Position numbers and translations under genes: made by a program. Below, piece by piece: positions 34,657 through 42,507 of a DNA stretch of 64,000 bases. Every line of letters begins with the position of its first letter. The first letter of the stretch is position 1. Under the pieces are notes generated by a model that was given only the letters and a program-made list of their open reading frames with translations, did no database searches and had not been told where the DNA came from. Source of the DNA: Anaerostipes rhamnosivorans (GTDB lineage Bacteria; Bacillota; Clostridia; Lachnospirales; Lachnospiraceae); contig NZ_CP040058.1 of assembly GCF_005280655.1 (NCBI RefSeq), forward strand, positions 405,001-469,000. The letters are read 5' to 3'.

Positions 34657-35412
34657 ATGGGTATTAAATGGAAAAAAATATGGGCCGATAAACGGAATTA
34701 TGGCGGCAGACGGAATCTTAAGGATATAGAGTATATCGTTTTGCATTACACGGCAAATGATGGAGACACTGCAGATAACAATGGGAAGTATTTTAAAAAT
34801 AATGTTGTTAAAGCTTCCGCACATTGTTTTGTAGATGATGGAGTAGTCGTGAAATCTGTACCGCTGCGCAATATAGCATGGGCAGTGGGAGGAACGTATG
34901 ATCTTTCCGGAGCAGCAGGGAATTTTTACGGAAAATGCACAAATGCGAACAGTATTTCAATAGAGATGTGTGACACAATCAGAGATGGAAAGGTCACTGT
35001 TTCTACTAAGACAAGAGCAATGACCATTGATCTGGTTAAATATTATATGAAAAAATATGGTGTCCCTGCATCTCATGTGATCCGCCACTGGGACGTGAAC
35101 GGAAAGGAATGTCCCGCATATTGGGCTGGTACAGACAATTCAGGCTGGAATAGTTTTAAAAAGGCAATCGGTGGACAATCAGAAACAAAGAAATATACGA
35201 CAGTAAAAAAGACCTCAGGAAAAGAGGCAGTCTGCTGGCTGCAAAAAAAACTAAATACACTTGCAGAAGGCTCAGAGATTGATGAAGATGGTATCTGGGG
35301 TCCCAGGACGCAGTCTAAACTTGAAGCATATTGGCGGCAGCTTAGATGGAAAAAGGGCAGCTATGCCGGAAAGAAAACCTGCAGGGCACTGAATAAAAAC
35401 AGAAAAAAATAA
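34657..35412 (+). CDS. Endolysin: N-acetylmuramoyl-L-alanine amidase
   Basis: 251 residues. Amidase_2 domain (about 15-170) with zinc ligands in YIVLHYTAN, HCFVDDG and HWDVNGKECP. C-terminal peptidoglycan-binding domain (about 190-240: VCWLQKKLNTLAEG, IDEDGIWGPRTQSKLEAY). Cleaves the bond between muramic acid and L-alanine to release phage. Last gene of the rightward late operon. Confidence 0.93.
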   Translation: MGIKWKKIWADKRNYGGRRNLKDIEYIVLHYTANDGDTADNNGKYFKNNVVKASAHCFVDDGVVVKSVPLRNIAWAVGGTYDLSGAAGNFYGKCTNANSISIEMCDTIRDGKVTVSTKTRAMTIDLVKYYMKKYGVPASHVIRHWDVNGKECPAYWAGTDNSGWNSFKKAIGGQSETKKYTTVKKTSGKEAVCWLQKKLNTLAEGSEIDEDGIWGPRTQSKLEAYWRQLRWKKGSYAGKKTCRALNKNRKK

Positions 35413-35440
35413 TAAAGCACGCATCTCAGATCCAGACTCA

Positions 35441-35523
35441 GTATCAGCAGAGCCACAGACATCCCGGATCATCATACGGAATTCTGGACTCTGCTGATAC
35501 GGTCTCTACAATTTTTTGATCTA
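35441..35523 (+). terminator. 12 bp inverted repeat and T-run after the lysis genes
   Basis: GTATCAGCAGAG (35441-35452) is perfectly complementary to CTCTGCTGATAC (35489-35500), with 36 nt between, followed by ACAATTTTTTGAT. It may terminate the late operon or be a junction remnant. Confidence 0.5.
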
Positions 35524-35603
35524 ATAGTATTTGCAATGATTCTTCAGCGGGTTCCCGCATCATATATTTTCTCTTACAAAATTACTCATTTTTATTTTTC
35601 TTT

Positions 35604-35640
35604 ATTCAAAAAGCCCCATATACCAAAAGGCATATAGGGC
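35604..35640 (-). terminator. Terminator of the minus-strand capsid operon
   Basis: On the minus strand GCCCTATATGCC-TTTT-GGTATATGGGGC forms a hairpin with two mismatches and is followed by TTTTTGAA. It ends transcription coming from the capsid gene. Confidence 0.8.
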
Positions 35641-35662
35641 CATTGTTGCCTGAAAAGGCCGA

Positions 35663-36508
35663 TTATTTATTTGCTGGTGAAACCGCCTGGTAATAGATAG
35701 CTTTTGCTTTATTGTCCAGGACAAATGCATCATAATTGATACGTCCTTCTACCAGGGAGCCGCTGATGCCCGGAGGGTCGGCATGGATCTTGTAATCCTC
35801 CAGCTTTGTCGGCGCTACGGCAGCGCACGGATGACACATCATGAAACCGAAATCTTCCGGTACCCGATTGACCGGTACTTTGATGATCTGGCATCCGTCT
35901 AATTCCGCAATGACACCAAGTTTTTTCATATCTTGTCCGATATCAGTTTCCATAATGATATCCTTGCTTTTTTTCATAAGAGTATAGGTCTTTGGAGAAA
36001 CCACAATAAAGCGTCCTGTTTCCGGCACTTCTGCAGAATCAAGAGTTTCACTTGCCTCCAAAATCTCATCGTAAATTGTGGCGCTGTCCAATGCTTTCGC
36101 AGCCGGCTTTGTTCCGGCTCCGGCACACATAACGCCGTATACATAGCTGTCTACTTCCGGAATCACAACTTCTCTGGTCTGGCGCTCCAGCGCAGATGCC
36201 GCTGCTAGCTGGTTGACTGTTTCATCTTCATCCAGCTTATCAATTGCAAAAGTAAAAGCGCGGTCCTTTTTCAGCTGGAATGTCTCTGTGGTGGCGTCCA
36301 ATCCCTGAACAGCCCCATATCTTGACCAGTTGCTGCCGGTACCCGGACGGTCATAATCATTCATTGAGGCAGTTGACACCTTATATACTTTTACTGTATG
36401 CGCGTTGATAAAATCAAAATCCTGATTTGTCAATAATGCTTTTTTACTTTCTGTAGAAAATTTTTCGTCCACGTATGGGGCGAATTTTGTTGCTAAATCG
36501 ATAGCCAT
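35663..36508 (-). CDS. Phage major capsid protein, displaced and inverted
   Basis: 281 residues, start at 36508 after GAGAAGGAGTATGAAAT. MAIDLATKFAPYVDEKFSTE, SWSRYGAVQGLD-type loop and the C-terminal VEGRINYDAFVLDNKAKAIYYQ are typical of HK97-fold capsids that accompany DUF4355 scaffolds. It should lie between portal and connector (18761-18812) but is here downstream of the endolysin, on the other strand. The gene looks complete. It follows the scaffold gene by 36 nt. Confidence 0.85.
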   Translation of the reverse strand: MAIDLATKFAPYVDEKFSTESKKALLTNQDFDFINAHTVKVYKVSTASMNDYDRPGTGSNWSRYGAVQGLDATTETFQLKKDRAFTFAIDKLDEDETVNQLAAASALERQTREVVIPEVDSYVYGVMCAGAGTKPAAKALDSATIYDEILEASETLDSAEVPETGRFIVVSPKTYTLMKKSKDIIMETDIGQDMKKLGVIAELDGCQIIKVPVNRVPEDFGFMMCHPCAAVAPTKLEDYKIHADPPGISGSLVEGRINYDAFVLDNKAKAIYYQAVSPANK

Positions 36509-36544
36509 ATTTCATACTCCTTCTCTGTAAGATAAAGAAATATC

Positions 36545-36976
36545 CTAGTCCAGCTTCATGGCACTTCTGAATGGATCAGCTTTCAAGCTGCTGCCTTTGC
36601 TTACGCCGGAAGGCCATACAATTTTAGGGGCATCGGAATTCGGAAGCAGTGATTTTAACGCTTCATATTGCTCCTTAAATTCCTCCACTGAAGAATATTT
36701 TAAGATATTTGCCAGTTCTGCAGGATATTTCTCTTTATTTAAAAGTTCTTTTATATCTAAAGCCATCTCACGCTGTTTTAATTCTTTTTCCCTTGATTCT
36801 ACAGGATCTGGTTCATCGGGCTGATATTTTTTCCTCTCCCGTGCCAGACGGTCCTGTACAATACGGTCGATATCCTCCTGCGTAAATGTTTTCGGCTCTG
36901 CTCCGTTTTTTCCGGTCGGCTCCGTTGTCTGAGATTCCTCTATATGAGAAATATGATCTTGTTCCATGTTATCCAT
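36545..36976 (-). CDS. Phage scaffold protein (DUF4355-like)
   Basis: 143 residues, start at 36976 after AGGAGGTAACAGCAC. Acidic N-terminus, FTQEDIDRIVQDRLARERKK then charged coiled coil with EKELKQREMALDIKELLNK, and a C-terminal basic tail; the standard form of DUF4355 scaffolds. Scaffolds guide capsid assembly and leave the mature head. Paired with the capsid gene in the usual order but inverted with respect to the other structural genes. Confidence 0.85.
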   Translation of the reverse strand: MDNMEQDHISHIEESQTTEPTGKNGAEPKTFTQEDIDRIVQDRLARERKKYQPDEPDPVESREKELKQREMALDIKELLNKEKYPAELANILKYSSVEEFKEQYEALKSLLPNSDAPKIVWPSGVSKGSSLKADPFRSAMKLD

Positions 36977-37017
36977 GTGCTGTTACCTCCTGATGAGTAT
37001 TTAATGAAGTTAAATAT

Positions 37018-37038
37018 GGGCAGAGATACATCCTGCCC
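37018..37038 (-). promoter_or_regulatory. Hairpin upstream of the scaffold gene
   Basis: GGGCAG/CTGCCC with a 9 nt loop in the minus-strand leader of the scaffold gene. TAGTTT-N9-AAACTA (37039-37059) adjoins it. Could be an attenuator or an operator. Confidence 0.4.
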
Positions 37039-37064
37039 TAGTTTTCTTCCATGAAACTAAGTAC

Positions 37065-37292
37065 CTAAAGAACAGCCCATATATTTACCTTGCGGGTGGG
37101 TGTGCTTTGTACAAATAGGTATAATTCATGTTTCATGTATATACTTAAAAACAATATAGAGAAAATAGATGTAACAAAAAAGGCGGGGATCAATATATGC
37201 AGTTTTGTCTGCCATATATTTTCCCACACCTTTTTAGGTTTACAGCGCTCATATAGAGTAGCTGCGGTACTTTTACTATTGTAAGTTTCCAT
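37065..37292 (-). CDS. Possible small membrane protein (75 aa)
   Basis: Open frame with one hydrophobic helix (LHILIPAFFVTSIFSILFLS) between the 49 residue gene and the scaffold gene. It lacks a ribosome site and its 3' half overlaps repeat B copy 3, so it may be a chance frame or a decayed gene. Confidence 0.3.
   Translation of the reverse strand: METYNSKSTAATLYERCKPKKVWENIWQTKLHILIPAFFVTSIFSILFLSIYMKHELYLFVQSTPTRKVNIWAVL
37086..37136. repeat. Small hairpin repeat B, copy 3
   Basis: ACCTTGCGGGTGGGTGTGCTTTGTACAAATAGGTATAATTC: same order as the copies at 10199 and 10635, with a more diverged first stem. Confidence 0.45.
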
Positions 37293-37299
37293 GAATGAT

Positions 37300-37449
37300 T
37301 TATGTAAGATCTTTTAATTCTATGTATGCCTTACGGAAAGTCCCGTCGTTTTTTTTGGAAACTTTATAGGCTGCCACTTGGGGGCTTAATAGTTTTAAAA
37401 CTTCTTTTAATTCATCTGTACATTGATAAGATACTTTAATTTTTACCAT
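37300..37449 (-). CDS. Small phage/mobile-element protein (49 aa)
   Basis: Starts at 37449 after CAGAGGAACAGCAGT. MVKIKVSYQCTDELKEVLKL and KKNDGTFRKAYIELKDL resemble a ~50 residue family commonly found next to repressors in Firmicute phages and integrative elements; function unknown. It is the first gene behind the operator-controlled minus-strand promoter. Confidence 0.7.
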   Translation of the reverse strand: MVKIKVSYQCTDELKEVLKLLSPQVAAYKVSKKNDGTFRKAYIELKDLT

Positions 37450-37512
37450 ACTGCTGTTCCTCTGTATCTTGCTTTTAAGTATTATAAGATGTGTTTCCAT
37501 CTTATATATTAT

Positions 37513-37541
37513 ATTATAACAGATGTTAATGCATCTGTCAA
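37513..37541 (-). promoter_or_regulatory. Consensus promoter with operator in the spacer, toward the capsid genes
   Basis: Minus strand TTGACA (37541-37536), exactly 17 nt, TATAAT (37518-37513): a perfect sigma-A promoter. ACAGATGTTAATGCATCTGT (37519-37538) is a palindrome filling the spacer, and more GCATCTGT half sites lie at about 37566-37590 toward the XRE gene. Binding there would block the polymerase. Confidence 0.85.
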
Positions 37542-37618
37542 GAAGCTTGAAATGAACGATGTATTTGCATCTGTTCATCTGCAGATCTGTATGGTACACT
37601 TAGTACGAGGTGACATGT

Positions 37619-38062
37619 ATGAGTATAGCAGAAAATATAAAGTATCTTAGGAAACAGAAACAAATGACACAAAAAAATTTGGCTGAAAAATCTGGTTTAG
37701 CGGAAATTACGATCCGACAGTATGAATCTGGGAAATATGTTCCTAAAATGGAATCGGTGTATAAGCTGAGAAAAGCTCTGGACTGCAACATTTATGAAAT
37801 ATTAGATAAGCCTGCAGAGCTTTTGGAGCTTAGTAAGTCTGAATATGAAAAGGTAAATGATCTGCTGTATGTACAGAAGGATCTGCCGGACAACAAGAAA
37901 AAGGAAGCAGCCGGAAAGCTTAAAGCAGAATCTGCAATAACCAAAAAATCAAAACAAGAGACAAAATTGTTAAATTTATTTTATCAGCTGAATGAATTAG
38001 GAAGAAAAAAGGTTATTGATTACTCAAACGATTTAGTGGACAGCGGGAAATACAAGAAATAA
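37619..38062 (+). CDS. XRE family repressor of the capsid-side module
   Basis: 147 residues from ATG 37619 after GAGGTGACATGT. N-terminal helix-turn-helix MTQKNLAEKSGLAEITIRQYESGKYVPKMES (broken over residues 17-47), then a charged linker and a C-terminal helical domain ending DYSNDLVDSGKYKK. It is divergent from the minus-strand operon of the 49 residue protein, scaffold and capsid. It is a second, distinct repressor in addition to that at 11452-11775, so the element carries two immunity-type switches. Confidence 0.88.
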   Translation: MSIAENIKYLRKQKQMTQKNLAEKSGLAEITIRQYESGKYVPKMESVYKLRKALDCNIYEILDKPAELLELSKSEYEKVNDLLYVQKDLPDNKKKEAAGKLKAESAITKKSKQETKLLNLFYQLNELGRKKVIDYSNDLVDSGKYKK

Positions 38063-38174
38063 GACACTACAACAGATAGGAAGAATTATAAAGTTAGGAA
38101 CTAATTCTATGGAGCACAACAATTATTACAGCCATTGGGCGTATGCTGTGCTTCGAATGGTTCCTCGATGCAAC

Positions 38175-38203
38175 AAAAAAAACAGCTTATCTAAGCTGTT
38201 TAA
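38175..38203 (-). terminator. Terminator after tRNA-Gly
   Basis: AAACAGCTTA/TAAGCTGTTT perfect 10 bp stem with a 2 nt loop as read, followed on the minus strand by TTTTTTTGTTG. Confidence 0.85.
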
Positions 38204-38206
38204 AAG

Positions 38207-38279
38207 AGCGATAGACGGGACTCGAACCCGCGACCTCAACCTTGGCAAGGTTGCGTACTACCAACTGTACTACTATCGC
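38207..38279 (-). tRNA. tRNA-Gly (GCC)
   Basis: Minus strand acceptor GCGATAG/CTATCGC, anticodon loop with GCC between ACCTT and AAGGT, T-arm GCGGGTTCGAGTCCCGT. It stands at the right edge of the prophage. The gap 38063-38531 holds only this gene, its terminator and the promoter of the next operon. Confidence 0.93.
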
Positions 38280-38405
38280 ATATTATGTTAGATTCTCTTG
38301 CTGAGAACAAAATTTATTCTACAATATTAAGGGCCTGATGTCAACCATCTTTTTTATTTTTTCTACGGTTATCAATTACATAAAGTAAAAAGATGGGAAA
38401 TTATA

Positions 38406-38434
38406 TTGACATTCCAGACAACATAAGTTAAAAT
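38406..38434 (+). promoter_or_regulatory. Promoter of the Tad-like locus
   Basis: TTGACA (38406-38411), 17 nt spacer, TAAAAT (38429-38434), about 90 nt before the first gene. Confidence 0.75.
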
Positions 38435-38531
38435 ATGGAAATAAGATATCTTATTCTCATCAATTCATATTATCTAGGTATTACATCTATTATCACATCA
38501 ACCAACAAATCCCCGTCTATCAGGAGGAATT

Positions 38532-39566
38532 ATGCAGAAGTTTGCAGTTGAAGATCAATATTTCGGCCCTCTGCTGCCCTTTATTAAAGACCATATGGTT
38601 ACCGACATTAACTGGAATGGAAAAGAACTGATCGTGGACGATCTGGACCGGGGGAGACATATCGTTGCTGAGACAGACATTTCAGAAAGTTTTATTAATC
38701 AATTTAGTGCCAGGATAGCCAATGCGGTGTCTGCGCCGTTTAATAAGTATGACCCGCTGGTAGAAGCTGAGGTAGACGGTCTGAGAATTTCTATCATTCA
38801 TGAAGATGTATGTGCAACCGGACGCAGTATTTCGATCCGGAAGTCACCGGCAGTCGTAAGGCTCAGTGAAGACAGCATCGCAGCGGATGATTACTGCAGC
38901 GAAGAGATTCTGAATTTTTTGAAGAACAGTGTCCTCGGACATATGAACATTGTGATCGCAGGACAGGTAGGGAGCGGCAAGACAGAGCTTTTAAAATATC
39001 TGACCAGGTTTATTCCTGATATGGAAAGAGTCATCACCATCGAGGACAGTCTGGAGATACACTACAGAGAGATTAATCCAGGAAAAGACTGTGTTGCCAT
39101 TGAAGTAAACGAAGACACTTTTGGATATGTGGATGCAATCAAGGCATCTCTGCGGCAGCTGCCCACATGGATCCTGCTCTCTGAGGCTAGAGGGGAAGAA
39201 GTACAGCATTTGATTCAATCTCTCACGACAGGACATTACTCACTTACGACAGTTCATACAGACGATGTAAGGAGAATTCCGGAAAGGATGAAAAACATGG
39301 TGGACGATCCAATAGCGTCAGAACGCATCGAGAGAGATGTGTATGGTTTTGTAGATCTAGGCATTCTGATACGGAAAGAACAAAAAGCCGATGGGAGGAT
39401 CCGGCGTTACCTGGATCAGATCGCTTGTTTTTACACAGACCCGGACGGTGAAAAGATGATCCATATGATCCTAAAGGACAGGAGTATTATAAATAAAGAA
39501 CTCCCAGAAAAATTAAAGACAAAGTTCCTGGTCGCAGATCCGTTCCACATGGGAGGGAAAACATGA
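38532..39566 (+). CDS. CpaF/TadA-type secretion ATPase
   Basis: 344 residues, ATG after CAGGAGGAATT. Walker A GQVGSGKTE near 143-151, acidic box VITIEDSLEIHY, Walker B region TWILLSEARGEEV and the histidine box TGHYSLTTVHTDD are all present. It lacks the N-terminal extension of long CpaF proteins. Powers assembly of a type IVc (Tad/Flp) pilus or related secretion machine. Overlaps the next gene by four nt. Confidence 0.9.
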   Translation: MQKFAVEDQYFGPLLPFIKDHMVTDINWNGKELIVDDLDRGRHIVAETDISESFINQFSARIANAVSAPFNKYDPLVEAEVDGLRISIIHEDVCATGRSISIRKSPAVVRLSEDSIAADDYCSEEILNFLKNSVLGHMNIVIAGQVGSGKTELLKYLTRFIPDMERVITIEDSLEIHYREINPGKDCVAIEVNEDTFGYVDAIKASLRQLPTWILLSEARGEEVQHLIQSLTTGHYSLTTVHTDDVRRIPERMKNMVDDPIASERIERDVYGFVDLGILIRKEQKADGRIRRYLDQIACFYTDPDGEKMIHMILKDRSIINKELPEKLKTKFLVADPFHMGGKT

Positions 39567-41071
39567 CACTAAGCAACAGTCTTAGGAGATCACTAAGGGG
39601 TCTCCGGTATATGAAATTTACAAATCTAAAAAAAGAGATTCATGGCTACGGATACTCTTATTCATTCAAAAAATATCTTTTTACCTTATTCTTATCATTT
39701 GTTGGAATCCTTTCCGCAGGCAGATTCTTTCATTTAAAACCTTCCTATATCACAGCTCTCGGTTTCATCTATCTTTGTTTTTTTCCAATGATTATCATCC
39801 GGCAGTTTCAGTATTTGTATGAACAGCAGAGATTTCGGGATGTGGTGAATTATCTGGAGCAGATGATTTATTCTTTTAAAAAACAGCCCAAAATTATTGT
39901 GGCTCTGGGAGAAACAAAACAGCTTTGCGAAGGGAGGATCCTACAGCTCATCAACGAAGCTGAAGATTCCATCAGCCATCCTGGGACAGAAGATGACTTA
40001 TATCCTCATGCTCTTTCATGTATTGAGCAGGAATACCGGTGTGACCGCATGAAAATGCTTCACGATTATCTGGTGAAGGTCGAAAATCTGGGTGGGCAGT
40101 ATCAAAACACATTAAATATCATTTTAGATGATGTCAAGGAATGGACAGAGAGGACGTACCTTTTTCAAAAGGAACGCAAGAGTATGAAATTTAAAATTGT
40201 ACTTTCTCTAGCGGCATCTTTGGGTGTGGCGGGAACGACAGTTATGATGCTTGCCAGCGATGAGACACTGGAAAAGGTACTTGACGGAGAGATTTATCAG
40301 CTTGTTACATTTTTACTTCTGTTTGTATTTTTGATGTTGTTTCTAGGAGCGCAGAAGCTGCTTACCGGAACATGGCTTAAGGACACGATGGATGAGAATC
40401 ATAAGCAGATTGAGAAGGACTTCAGGAAAATGAGAGAGGAAAAAGACGGGAAGCAGCCGTGGATCATTACAGCCGTTAGTTTTCCCATATTGCTGCTTGG
40501 TTTTGACTGGCAGAACCTTTACATCATAGGGGCTGTGGCAGCCCTGATCATGTCGGCATGGGCCACGCCGTCCCTGAAGAAAAAGAATGCACAGAGAAGG
40601 ATCATAAAAGAGGTTAAGCGAAAGTTCCCTTACTGGCTTAGGGGGATTGCCCTCAGCCTGCAGACTGAAAATGTCTATGTGGCAATTAAGGATTCCCTCC
40701 AGGATGCTCCATATGTCCTGAAAGAACAGATAGAGAAACTGCTCAGGGATATTGACGAGGAACCGGATTCTATTCTTCCGTACCAGGACTTTTTGTCTGA
40801 ATTTGATCTGCCGGAAATACAGTCTGCAGCCAGGATGCTGTACTCACTTACCAACTGTGGAAAGAACGATTCGGAAGCACAGATCAATACTCTGATCCAT
40901 CGGAATAATGTACTGATGGATAAAGCAGAATGGCTGCAAAATGAAAATGATATCGCAGGGATCGGAGTTCTGACTTTCGTGCCTATGATACTGGCAACTC
41001 TAAAGATGATTATGGATCTAGGATTGATTTTTGGCAGCTTTTTTACCCTGTGGTCGAATCTGCCGGGATAG
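39563..41071 (+). CDS. TadB/TadC-like membrane platform protein, apparent fusion
   Basis: 502 residues with hydrophobic helices near 40-55, 68-85, 210-225, 240-262, 295-330 and 470-495. The first cytoplasmic part (RFRDVVNYLEQMIYSFKKQP) and the second (KRKFPYWLRGIALSLQTENV, QSAARMLYSLT) each look like half of a T2SSF/TadB-TadC fold, so it seems to be both platform proteins in one chain. Works with the preceding ATPase. The fusion reading is inference. Confidence 0.75.
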   Translation: MTLSNSLRRSLRGLRYMKFTNLKKEIHGYGYSYSFKKYLFTLFLSFVGILSAGRFFHLKPSYITALGFIYLCFFPMIIIRQFQYLYEQQRFRDVVNYLEQMIYSFKKQPKIIVALGETKQLCEGRILQLINEAEDSISHPGTEDDLYPHALSCIEQEYRCDRMKMLHDYLVKVENLGGQYQNTLNIILDDVKEWTERTYLFQKERKSMKFKIVLSLAASLGVAGTTVMMLASDETLEKVLDGEIYQLVTFLLLFVFLMLFLGAQKLLTGTWLKDTMDENHKQIEKDFRKMREEKDGKQPWIITAVSFPILLLGFDWQNLYIIGAVAALIMSAWATPSLKKKNAQRRIIKEVKRKFPYWLRGIALSLQTENVYVAIKDSLQDAPYVLKEQIEKLLRDIDEEPDSILPYQDFLSEFDLPEIQSAARMLYSLTNCGKNDSEAQINTLIHRNNVLMDKAEWLQNENDIAGIGVLTFVPMILATLKMIMDLGLIFGSFFTLWSNLPG

Positions 41072-41084
41072 AAAGGAGAATTAT

Positions 41085-41186
41085 ATGCAGGATTTTTTTG
41101 AAGAGTTGGGAAGTATTTTGTTTTTGCTGCTGACAGGTATAGGAATCTGCGCAGTATATATTCATTTTGTACAGTTAATAGATTGA
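41085..41186 (+). CDS. Tiny pilin-like membrane peptide 1 (33 aa)
   Basis: ATG at 41085 after GAAAGGAGAATTAT. MQDFFEELGSILFLLLTGIG then VYIHFVQLID: an acidic pair and glycine just before one membrane helix. The N-terminal pattern hydrophobic-hydrophobic-E-[END]-[YL]-G is shared with the peptides starting at 41199, 41355 and 43219. Confidence 0.65.
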   Translation: MQDFFEELGSILFLLLTGIGICAVYIHFVQLID

Positions 41187-41198
41187 AAGGAGGTACTT

Positions 41199-41345
41199 AT
41201 GAAAACGATCATAGAGGAATACGGAAACCTGATCCTGTATGTGATCGCAGGCGCCGCGGTTCTCGGATTTCTATGGGCCGTCATAGCTGCGGCGGGACAG
41301 TTTGGAACCGCCTTTTTTGACTCCATCAGCTCCGTCTTGTGTTAG
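41199..41345 (+). CDS. Tiny Flp pilin-like membrane peptide 2 (48 aa)
   Basis: ATG at 41199 after AAAGGAGGTACTT. MKTIIEEYGNLILYVIAG then a second half GQFGTAFFDSISSVLC. The EEYG before the helix recalls the Glu-Tyr at positions 5-6 of mature Flp pilins, but there is no leader peptide with a processing glycine. Probably a structural subunit (inference). Confidence 0.68.
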   Translation: MKTIIEEYGNLILYVIAGAAVLGFLWAVIAAAGQFGTAFFDSISSVLC

Positions 41346-41354
41346 GAGGATACC

Positions 41355-41840
41355 GTGAAACAGATCATTGAAAATTACGGCAGAGTCATTGTGGTCATCA
41401 TAACAGCAGTTGGAGCGGTCCTGCTCATTAAAAATGTAGTATTTTCACAGATGCAGGTTAACGGCGGTATCAAGGATACAAACCATATCTCATCCAATGA
41501 GTTTTTTCAGAGGCAAGGGAAACCGGAATTATCAGGGGTCAGAGAGGAAGACGGAACGGCAAGGAGGATTGTCATAAAAAAAGAAGACCATCTGGATCCG
41601 AGACAGCTTGTGACAGCCAGTGATAAAAAAGACGGTGACCTGACAGGACAAATAAAGATTTATACTGTCAGGACAATGGAAGGTAAAGAAATCAGGAACC
41701 TGTTTGAGAGTGAATTCTTGGATACCAGCGGTGAAAAGGAATTCACATTACTGTATACAGTAAAGAATTCCTTTGGCCTGTCTGCTGAGGGAAGAATCAA
41801 GGTTTTGGTGAAAAACTACGGAGAAAATCACAGTGAATGA
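41355..41840 (+). CDS. Pilin-like protein with DUF5011-type Ig domain
   Basis: 161 residues, GTG start at 41355 read as Met after TTAGGAGGATACC. The N-terminus IIENYGRVIVVIITAVGA matches the other small peptides of the locus; the rest is extracellular with ASDKKDGDLTGQIKIYTV, the DUF5011/HYR-like signature also present in the large protein at 43814-47953. Possibly a minor pilin or tip adhesin. Overlaps the next gene by eight nt. Confidence 0.68.
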   Translation: MKQIIENYGRVIVVIITAVGAVLLIKNVVFSQMQVNGGIKDTNHISSNEFFQRQGKPELSGVREEDGTARRIVIKKEDHLDPRQLVTASDKKDGDLTGQIKIYTVRTMEGKEIRNLFESEFLDTSGEKEFTLLYTVKNSFGLSAEGRIKVLVKNYGENHSE

Positions 41841-42507
41841 AAATATAAAACAGTTCATTGTATATTATTTATTTTACCGGCTTTGCGGGCAGGTATGCAG
41901 TCTGTTTGGCATGCCCGGATTATTTCCCAATGCGGTAAGCGGTATTTGTTTCATGTTTTTTAGCAGAGCTATTTTAGCAGAAGATAAAAGGCAGCCGTTC
42001 ACTATTACCACTGGGCTGATTCTTTTTACCATTGCTTTCTTTTTCTTGACACAATACCTTACATTCTGGCTTGGCCAGTTGTTTCATGGATACAGTCCGT
42101 ACTTTGATCAGGAAATAAAACAAAGTCCATTTCTTGTGAAGATAGCTGTGGTTGGGTTCATTAGTCCGGCAGCGGAAGAAATCTTATTCCGCCGGTTTTT
42201 GTATCAAGGACTGAAGCCCATGGGTTTGAAAAAAGCTTCTCTGGCATCCAGTATTGTTTTTGGTTTATGCCACGGAAATGCGGTCCAGGGTATTTATTCA
42301 GCTTTATGGGGAATGGCATTGTGTTTTCTTTATGAGAAGCACCAGGATTTAAGAATTCCCATGATGATCCATATGCTGGGCAACCTGCTGTCTCTTACGC
42401 CGATCCTTCGGTTGAGCCTGGTTGATTCTTATTTTACAGTCTGTCTTACACTTATTTGTGCTTTTGTGGTCTGCATGACGGTAAAGAAGAAAGGGGAGTG
42501 GTTATGA
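41833..42507 (+). CDS. CPBP family intramembrane metalloprotease
   Basis: 224 residues with about seven membrane helices. The glutamate motif AAEEILFRRF (about 113-122), FGLCHG (about 143) and MIHMLGN (about 179) are the three motifs of the CPBP/Abi (Rce1-like) family. Such proteases cut membrane-associated peptides. In this locus, which has no type IV prepilin peptidase, it may process the small pilin-like peptides (inference). Confidence 0.85.
   Translation: MNENIKQFIVYYLFYRLCGQVCSLFGMPGLFPNAVSGICFMFFSRAILAEDKRQPFTITTGLILFTIAFFFLTQYLTFWLGQLFHGYSPYFDQEIKQSPFLVKIAVVGFISPAAEEILFRRFLYQGLKPMGLKKASLASSIVFGLCHGNAVQGIYSALWGMALCFLYEKHQDLRIPMMIHMLGNLLSLTPILRLSLVDSYFTVCLTLICAFVVCMTVKKKGEWL

Noticed and set aside
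38207..38279. tRNA-Gly as phage attachment site
   Set aside because: Prophages often use tRNA genes, but I found no copy of its 3' end near the left edge around 11394-11451 and there is no integrase.
38109..38291. 60 codon plus-strand ORF
   Set aside because: It runs through the terminator and the complement of tRNA-Gly.
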